Assembly: GCA_964398215.1 (NCBI GenBank)
Contig: CAYNNP010000114.1
Location: 1-20,612 of the forward strand
Length of the DNA stretch: 20,612 bases
Reading direction: 5' to 3'
Source: CAYNNP01 sp964398215
Lineage (GTDB): Bacteria; Planctomycetota; Planctomycetia; Pirellulales; Pirellulaceae
Position 1 is the stretch's first letter, and each line of letters starts with the position of its first letter. The notes beneath the pieces are model-generated. The model was given only the letters and a program-made list of their open reading frames with translations, was not told where the DNA came from and ran no database searches. Shown piece after piece: positions 15,741-20,612 of the stretch. Made by a program: the position numbers and the translations under genes.

Positions 15741-17015
15741 TCACTCCCAATCCTCTTCATCATCTTCTTCGGCTTCCTCTTCGTCATCATCCTCTTCCCA
15801 GTCCTCGTCATCTTCGCCTACTTCTTCGTCCTCTTCGTCTTCATCTTCTTCGACCTCGTCCCAATCCTCTTCGTCTTCATCGAAGTCTTCACCTAGCTCT
15901 TCGTCATCCAAGTCATCATCGTCGTCGCTGTCATCGACTTCTTCCCAGTCGTCGTCATCATCCCAATCTTCTTCGTCATCGCCTTCTTCGGCATCCTCTT
16001 CGTCCCAGTCGTCTTCATCGTCGAAGTCATCTACATCCTCTTCGTCTTCATCATCGAAGTCCTCGCCGTCTTCGTCCCAATCATCTTCGTCATCGAATTC
16101 TTCGTCCAACTCGACTTCTTCATCTTCATCTTCGCTGGCTTGCGGCGAAACATCTTGCGCATCAGTCCTCGTATCATCGACGATATCTTCAGCGATTGCT
16201 TCTTTGTTTTCGAGGGTAGGGTTGATCGAGGTGGCTGCGACTGTGCTACTCACAGAGGACTCCTTCTTTGGTGACGTCAAATCTTGGTTGGTTGGATCTG
16301 GTTGCTCTTCTTGGAGCGTTTGCCATTCAATGGGAGGCAAGGCGGTGATGTTGGGTAATCCAAAAAGTTGTAAAAAACGTTTCGTGGTTCCGTAAAGATA
16401 AGGTCGGCCTAATTCTTCACTTCTGCCAGCTACGCGAATCAAATCACGTTCCATCAATTGTCGCAATAGTTCGCCGCAGGAAACACCCCTAACAGATTCA
16501 ACATCGGCCCTTGAAACAGGTTGGCGATAGGCAACCACCGAGAGGGTTTCCATCATTGGCGGTGACAAACGCTCCAAAGGCGGCAAGTGCCCAAGTTTCG
16601 ACAGCCACGGCGACAAAAATTCCCGAGTCAACAATCGGTAGCCACCCGCAATTTGCTCGATACGGAGGGCTCGGCCGAGTTCCTCATATATTTCGTTCAA
16701 CTGCCGAATCATCGTGCGGGCTTCGGTACCATCGGCTAAGTGAGCCATTTGGGCCAGTTTTCGCGTCGTCAGCGGCGTCTTTGCCAAAAATAAGACCGCT
16801 TCGGCACGCTTTCGCCGCTCAACGGGTTCCTCATCCTCCTGGTACAGGCTGACGCTGCCCCGACCGGGCTCCTGCTGGCCGCGTAGCCGAGTTACAGCGT
16901 ATGGCCGCTGGTTCGGAAGTCCAACGGCCAAAAATTCGGCTGGCAAACTGGATTTCCAGACGCCTGCCGAAGAAGGAAATGTTCTGCGAGACCAATTGTC
17001 GGCCATGACCGCCAT
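15741..17015 (-). CDS. scpB: SMC-ScpAB condensin subunit ScpB with long acidic tail
   Basis: Partner of ScpA and SMC in chromosome condensation and segregation. The double winged-helix core spans about 67-225: AEAVLFLAKTPLTTRKLA, GYRLLTREFLSPWLSKL, the hallmark METLSVVAYRQPVSRADVE with VRGVSCGELL, then RVAGRSEELGRPYLYGTT. A 60-residue N-terminal extension precedes it. The core is followed by a Ser/Thr/Pro-rich linker (226-294) and a 130-residue tail (295-424) made almost only of Asp and Glu with spaced Trp (EDWDE-type units), ending in EDWE. 424 aa is about twice the usual 190-200. The start codon is uncertain, as no ribosome site is seen before ATG 17015 and M4 or a later start is possible. 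No scpA is adjacent. It is divergent from the 17057 gene with only 41 bp between. Confidence 0.93.
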   Translation of the reverse strand: MAVMADNWSRRTFPSSAGVWKSSLPAEFLAVGLPNQRPYAVTRLRGQQEPGRGSVSLYQEDEEPVERRKRAEAVLFLAKTPLTTRKLAQMAHLADGTEARTMIRQLNEIYEELGRALRIEQIAGGYRLLTREFLSPWLSKLGHLPPLERLSPPMMETLSVVAYRQPVSRADVESVRGVSCGELLRQLMERDLIRVAGRSEELGRPYLYGTTKRFLQLFGLPNITALPPIEWQTLQEEQPDPTNQDLTSPKKESSVSSTVAATSINPTLENKEAIAEDIVDDTRTDAQDVSPQASEDEDEEVELDEEFDDEDDWDEDGEDFDDEDEEDVDDFDDEDDWDEEDAEEGDDEEDWDDDDDWEEVDDSDDDDDLDDEELGEDFDEDEEDWDEVEEDEDEEDEEVGEDDEDWEEDDDEEEAEEDDEEDWE

Positions 17016-17056
17016 GACTTACGTGGATATGTTGGTAGTTAAGCAAACCGGAACGT

Positions 17057-17848
17057 TTGCCATTTATTCGCGAAACATCCCGCAAGTTCAATTCTGTGTC
17101 TACATCGGTTTCAACAAAGTCATCGACTTCACGGGTCCCAAAGCTACAGCGATGGGTCATCGTCGTCGGATTTTTGCTCGCAGCATTGCTGGCATTTCTG
17201 ATCATTCGAACTCAAGGCCATGTGCGCGGGCAGGAATTCGCGCCATCTCATTTCCACACTCGGGAGTTCGAGTTCTATGAAATTCCGGGCTTACAAATTC
17301 AACTCACACCGATTCAGCGTTCAGGGTCAATCCCGCCGCTGACCACATTCTTGCGGACCAACGGCTATCTACCGCGTCCAAAAGCTCCACCAGATGACGA
17401 TGGTTGGCATTTGGTGAATATTAATCGTGGGGCCAGCGGCAATACCCCTGGTGACGCCCAATTCTTGACAAAGCATCTGGCGCTCTCCAACATCCGAGGC
17501 ATCTACTGGCAAACTTGGAGTGAAAACAACCCACAGCAAGCAACCGTTTTATGGCCAATCATTCAGCGACTGGCCAATCGTGAACTTTATGTCTTGATCC
17601 CATCTCTGCTTGAGCAAGCGACATTGGCAACTGCTGGCGACTCGACTGTACAAGCCAAGAAATTTAACACCGAAATCGATGACTGGTTACAAAACGAGTA
17701 CATCCAGTTGATTCGCGACATGCAAGACGCCAAACGCGAAACTCTCGCCAACGCTCTGCTGCAAGAAGCTATCATCGATTTTCCAAACAACACAGAGCTG
17801 AAAAAGATGGCTGAAAAGCAACCGGCCGCGCCAGCGACTGATGCCTAG
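17057..17848 (+). CDS. Single-pass membrane protein of unknown function
   Basis: 263 aa. A short basic N-terminus is followed by one membrane helix at about 33-51 (WVIVVGFLLAALLAFLII), then a soluble domain probably outside the cytoplasm, ending in an Ala/Pro-rich tail. It includes GWHLVNINRGASGNTPGDAQ and a helical C-terminal half, with no motif I recognise. The start is TTG 17057 or GTG 17096; neither has a strong ribosome site. The next gene, a cysteine desulfurase, starts 22 bp after its stop, so the two are likely co-transcribed. No function should be inferred from that alone. Confidence 0.65.
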   Translation: MPFIRETSRKFNSVSTSVSTKSSTSRVPKLQRWVIVVGFLLAALLAFLIIRTQGHVRGQEFAPSHFHTREFEFYEIPGLQIQLTPIQRSGSIPPLTTFLRTNGYLPRPKAPPDDDGWHLVNINRGASGNTPGDAQFLTKHLALSNIRGIYWQTWSENNPQQATVLWPIIQRLANRELYVLIPSLLEQATLATAGDSTVQAKKFNTEIDDWLQNEYIQLIRDMQDAKRETLANALLQEAIIDFPNNTELKKMAEKQPAAPATDA

Positions 17849-17870
17849 CTTCGTACCTTGCTGAGAGCTC

Positions 17871-19028
17871 TTGAATCTTGTGATCTATCTGGATAATAAC
17901 GCGACCACCGCTACCGATCCCAGCGTCGCAAAGGTCATCCAAGACGTTTTGGCCAGCGGACCGACGAATCCGTCCAGCCTTCATCGCGCGGGCCAAGCCG
18001 CACGCTGCATGCTGGACGAATCCTGCGAAGCCATCGCTGATGCGCTAGGTTCCGACATTCGACCCGCAGGTGCTGCCCGGTTACTGATCACTAGCGGAGG
18101 CACCGAATCGAATCATCTTGCTCTTCGTGGGATTGGACCCGCCAATGGACCACTTGTGATTAGCCAGATTGAACATCCCAGTGTCTTGGAGAACGCAAAG
18201 CACATGGCTGCTGCGGGACGCGAGGTGCGCTGGTTGCCGGTTGACAGTAATGGGGTCGCCCAACTGGATGCCTTGCCCGAACTGATTCATCCAAACGGTG
18301 CCGCAAAAGCTACTTTGGTCTCGCTGATGTCGGCGAACAACGAAACAGGAGTCATCCAGCCGATTCAACAAGCCGCGCAGATTTGCCGTTCACATTCAGT
18401 CGATCTGCATGTTGACGCGACTCAGTCGGTTGGAAAAGTTCCCATCGATGTAGAGTCTTGGGGTGCAAGCGCTGTGACCATCGCAGCACACAAATTCCAT
18501 GGACCGCCAGGAGTTGGCGCGCTTTGGTTGGCCAGCGGTATCAAAATCCGCCCGACTTTTCATGGTGGTCAGCAGCAGTTGGAGTCGCGACCCGGTACGG
18601 AACCCGTTGCATTGGTTGCCGGCATGGCCAAAGCAATTCAAATTGCAACAGAACAGTTAACCGTGAATTCACAGCACATGCAAAAGCTGCGCGATCAACT
18701 GGAATCAAGTTTGATTCAGCGCTGTGAGCACGCCGATGTAATCGGAGCCAAATCGCCTCGGCTGCCTTCAACAACATGCATCGCTTTTCGAGGGACTGAT
18801 CGGCAATCGACCCTGATGGCGCTGGACATGGCAGGCGTAGCTTGCAGCAGTGGTTCAGCCTGTAGCAGCGGCAGCAGCCCCCCTAGCCACGTGTTGTTGG
18901 CGATGGAATGTGACCCGAAATCCGTCGAATCGGCCCTCCGATTTGGAGTGTCCAAGTTTTCCACAGCCGGAGAAGTAAGCGAGGCTTCCGAACGTATCTC
19001 CTTTGCCTGCAGTCGTTTAGGTCGATAA
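17871..19028 (+). CDS. Cysteine desulfurase (NifS/IscS family)
   Basis: PLP enzyme that takes sulfur from cysteine as a persulfide for Fe-S clusters or thiolation. It opens with YLDNNATT, has TSGGTESNHLAL, EHPSVLE, DATQSVGK and the Schiff-base lysine K208 in AAHKFHGP. The catalytic cysteine is C331 in SGSACSSGS, within a repeated CSSGSACSSGS run. The mobile-loop sequence is group I, as in NifS/IscS, not SufS. 385 aa is normal. The start is TTG 17871 with GAGAG upstream, or GTG 17880; both give an N-terminus close to the family norm. No iscU, iscA or tRNA thiolase gene is adjacent, so the pathway is unresolved. Confidence 0.94.
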   Translation: MNLVIYLDNNATTATDPSVAKVIQDVLASGPTNPSSLHRAGQAARCMLDESCEAIADALGSDIRPAGAARLLITSGGTESNHLALRGIGPANGPLVISQIEHPSVLENAKHMAAAGREVRWLPVDSNGVAQLDALPELIHPNGAAKATLVSLMSANNETGVIQPIQQAAQICRSHSVDLHVDATQSVGKVPIDVESWGASAVTIAAHKFHGPPGVGALWLASGIKIRPTFHGGQQQLESRPGTEPVALVAGMAKAIQIATEQLTVNSQHMQKLRDQLESSLIQRCEHADVIGAKSPRLPSTTCIAFRGTDRQSTLMALDMAGVACSSGSACSSGSSPPSHVLLAMECDPKSVESALRFGVSKFSTAGEVSEASERISFACSRLGR

Positions 19029-19045
19029 TCGATTGTGGAAAACTT
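18954..19045. promoter_or_regulatory. Inverted pair of DnaA-box-like sites upstream of dnaA
   Basis: AAGTTTTCCACA (18954-18965) and its exact reverse complement TGTGGAAAACTT (19034-19045) form a 12-bp inverted repeat. Each contains TTTTCCACA, one mismatch from the E. coli DnaA box TTATCCACA. The second site is 122 bp before the dnaA start and touches ACTTTT-CA-AAAAGT (19042-19055), a further small palindrome. The first lies inside the end of the cysteine desulfurase gene. Autoregulation of dnaA is the simplest reading; part of an origin is possible. The 19029-19166 gap contains nothing else I recognise. Confidence 0.5.
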
Positions 19046-19166
19046 TTCAAAAAGTACTCGCTTCGGTCGTATTTCCGCCTAAAATTGGGCCTTCTCTGCC
19101 AACAGATAGCGTCTTTAGCAACGTGCTGGCCAGGGAATTTAGCGTCCTTTTACAAAAGCGAACCGT

Positions 19167-20261
19167 GTGAGTATCGCGATCGAAACTCAAGTTGACTCGT
19201 TTCCATTGGAGCGCCCGCGCCTTCGCGGCCGTTACCGAGAGTCGATCGCCGCTGCGCTCTTGGTGCCGTACTTCATTGCCGGCAACGAGAATCGGTTGGC
19301 CACTCACATTTGCCAAACGAACGATTCGATTTTTCAGATGGCGAATCCGTTGCTGTTGATCGGGCCAGTTGGTGTTGGCAAGACTGCGATAGCTTTGCAT
19401 GTCGCTACGAAAGAGTCATTGCGATATCCCGATGTCGAATTCAGTGTGCGCTATTTACCGGCAGTTGATTTTGCGCGAAGCTACGCGGAAGCTGTTGATT
19501 CCGATGATCTTTTGCAGTTTCAATCGGATATCGACAGTGTGCCTGTACTGGTGATTGACGATCTGCAGTTGATAGCAGGAAAGTCGACTGCGCAAGACGA
19601 ATTGGCTTCGCGAATTGACTCGCGTTGCACAAAGGGGCTGCCGACGATTCTAACATGCCGGCGAATTCCCGGCGAAGTCAAAGGTTTGCGTGCAGGGCTC
19701 GTTAGCCGAACGTTGCCAGGTTTGACAGTTCCATTGCACCCACCCGAGCAAGATGCACGCCGAATGCTCTTGAGTGAACTTGTCATCAAGCAAGGGTTGG
19801 AATTGACCGATGATGCTCTCGCGACGCTCAACGACCTATTGCCACCGAACGCCAGTATTCGGGTCATGGATGCTGCGATCAAACAGTTAGATCTCTGGTG
19901 CCGGATGAACGAGAGCGATCCGACCGGCGCTGCGATTCGCGATGCCATCGATTCATCATGCCAAACGGATCGCTTAGCGATTAGTAACATTGCGAAAGCA
20001 GTTGCCCGTTGCTCAGGATTAAAAACAGCCGACCTGAGAAGCAAGTCACGAAAGAAATCGGTCGTTCAAGCACGCTCTCTATCGATGTACTTGTCGCGCA
20101 AGTTGACTCAGCGAAGCCTGAATCAGATCGGCGAGTACTTTGGTGGCCGCGACCATTCAACGGTATTGCATTCGATCCGAAAAATTGAGTCGTGCATCGA
20201 TACAGACCCTGCCGTGTCTCAAATCGCTCGTGATGTCAAAGACAAATTAAACGTCACATAA
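19167..20261 (+). CDS. dnaA: Chromosomal replication initiator DnaA, short form lacking domains I-II
   Basis: AAA+ initiator that binds DnaA boxes and melts the origin. Walker A is GPVGVGKT (66-73, K72). Walker B is VLVIDDLQLIAGK with D131/D132. Sensor 1 and the arginine-finger segment are TILTCRRIPGEVKGLRAGLV then SRTLPGLTV. The domain IV helix-turn-helix ends with the DnaA signature GGRDHSTVLHSIRKIE (from residue 326). 364 aa compares with about 450-470 in most bacteria. Only about 32 residues precede the AAA+ domain, so domain I (helicase loading, self-association) and the linker are missing. The start is GTG 19167, and an in-frame TAG at 19140-19142 rules out a longer reading. Sensor and Walker motifs diverge from the usual GPSGLGKTHL. 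The full DNA-binding domain argues against Hda. dnaN is not adjacent. Confidence 0.9.
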   Translation: MSIAIETQVDSFPLERPRLRGRYRESIAAALLVPYFIAGNENRLATHICQTNDSIFQMANPLLLIGPVGVGKTAIALHVATKESLRYPDVEFSVRYLPAVDFARSYAEAVDSDDLLQFQSDIDSVPVLVIDDLQLIAGKSTAQDELASRIDSRCTKGLPTILTCRRIPGEVKGLRAGLVSRTLPGLTVPLHPPEQDARRMLLSELVIKQGLELTDDALATLNDLLPPNASIRVMDAAIKQLDLWCRMNESDPTGAAIRDAIDSSCQTDRLAISNIAKAVARCSGLKTADLRSKSRKKSVVQARSLSMYLSRKLTQRSLNQIGEYFGGRDHSTVLHSIRKIESCIDTDPAVSQIARDVKDKLNVT

Positions 20262-20265
20262 GTTA

Positions 20266-20326
20266 GTAGGGCCGGTTCCTACCGGCCGCTTTCGTTTGAA
20301 CGCGCAAAACCGACTCTCGTTCAAAC
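20266..20326. repeat. Hairpins directly after dnaA
   Basis: GGCCGGT (20270-20276) pairs with ACCGGCC (20281-20287) over TCCT, and starts a GTAGGGCCGGTTCC unit also found at 20370. A second perfect 9-bp stem is GTTTGAACG (20294-20302) with CGTTCAAAC (20318-20326). The first starts 5 bases after the dnaA stop and may act on its transcript end, though no T-run follows. Confidence 0.6.
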
Positions 20327-20369
20327 TTCTCATCTTCGTTCGTGGCATTGAAATACGCTCTAGTAACAC

Positions 20370-20425
20370 GTAGGGCCGGTTCCACCGGCCGAAACCAGTG
20401 ATGCGGCCGGTGGAACCGGCCCTAC
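20370..20425. repeat. Perfect 21-bp inverted repeat (GTAGGGCCGGTTCC family)
   Basis: Arms 20370-20390 and 20405-20425 are exact reverse complements around a 14-nt loop; the arm starts GTAGGGCCGGTTCCACC. A related half unit lies at 20266-20287. It is an intergenic palindromic repeat. The rest of 20326-20612 shows no gene. Confidence 0.85.
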
Positions 20426-20612
20426 TCCCTCCAGCTGGCTTCGAATGCCAGTTGATCGCCAAAAACACGGCATTTTAGACATTTCCAGGAAAAGTCACGA
20501 TTAATGGAAATCAGATGCCCCGCTGTTACGACTTGTAGGTTGTTAGCAAATTGATTTGTTCTCTTTGGAAGTGGTAGCTCGGTGGACAACTGGCGACAAA
20601 TCGTTGAATCGA

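Noticed and set aside
15730..16395. Plus-strand 221-codon open frame encoding almost pure serine
   Set aside because: It is the antisense shadow of the acidic tail of scpB: Asp/Glu codons read backwards give Ser codons. ScpB on the minus strand has clear family motifs.
1..20612. CRISPR array, tRNA or rRNA genes, transposase or integrase genes
   Set aside because: I looked for regularly spaced direct repeats, tRNA-like cloverleaf ends and transposase motifs and saw none; the repeats present are palindromic and non-coding.

Overview
The window looks like a chromosomal segment of a planctomycete, most likely Pirellulaceae / Rhodopirellula-like. The evidence is: a secreted protein with the planctomycete N-terminal LExRxLL-type sorting motif and a C-terminal dockerin-like pair; a sulfatase; a SGNH-hydrolase/TPR protein; a dnaA gene without dnaN or recF beside it; weak Shine-Dalgarno use; and several families of palindromic intergenic repeats of a kind I associate with that group. 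The lineage is inferred from protein style and repeats, since there is no rRNA in the window.

Layout. 1-201: palindromic repeat and leader. 202-1839 (+): PLP-dependent group II amino-acid decarboxylase. 1840-2185: gyrB promoter/leader with phased CTGTTTT heptamers, a TATAAT box and two small hairpins. 2186-4726 (+): gyrB. 4727-5091: a second, inverted copy of the first palindrome, then non-coding DNA. 5092-7575 (+): large secreted protein with cyclophilin, Ig/cadherin-like and dockerin-like parts. 7585-9639 (-), convergent: membrane-anchored SGNH hydrolase with TPRs both nested inside and after the catalytic fold. 9640-10119: non-coding, with repeat fragments. 10120-12636 (+): three-gene unit of ECF sigma factor, single-pass membrane protein (candidate anti-sigma factor) and secreted HtrA-like protein that has lost all three protease catalytic residues but keeps a PDZ domain; it is followed by a clear intrinsic terminator. 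12824-14200 (+): secreted sulfatase. 14201-14708: composite palindromic repeats. 14709-15656 (+): RadC-family protein with an extra N-terminal domain. 15741-17015 (-), convergent: ScpB with a 130-residue acidic tail. 17057-17848 (+): membrane protein of unknown function. 17871-19028 (+): cysteine desulfurase. 19167-20261 (+): short DnaA, preceded by an inverted pair of DnaA-box-like sites. 20262-20612: several hairpin repeats, no gene.

Working together: gyrB, dnaA and scpB are chromosome-maintenance genes (supercoiling, initiation, condensation) spread through the same 18 kb but not in one operon. The ECF sigma / membrane protein / pseudo-HtrA unit resembles in layout an envelope-stress module such as algU-mucA-mucD, but its sensor-like protease homologue appears catalytically dead. 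The cyclophilin, sulfatase and SGNH-TPR proteins are envelope or exported proteins. The strongest candidates for something undescribed are the sigma/pseudoprotease module, the SGNH fold with TPRs inserted in it, the acidic-tailed ScpB, and the dnaA upstream region paired with a DnaA that lacks domains I and II.
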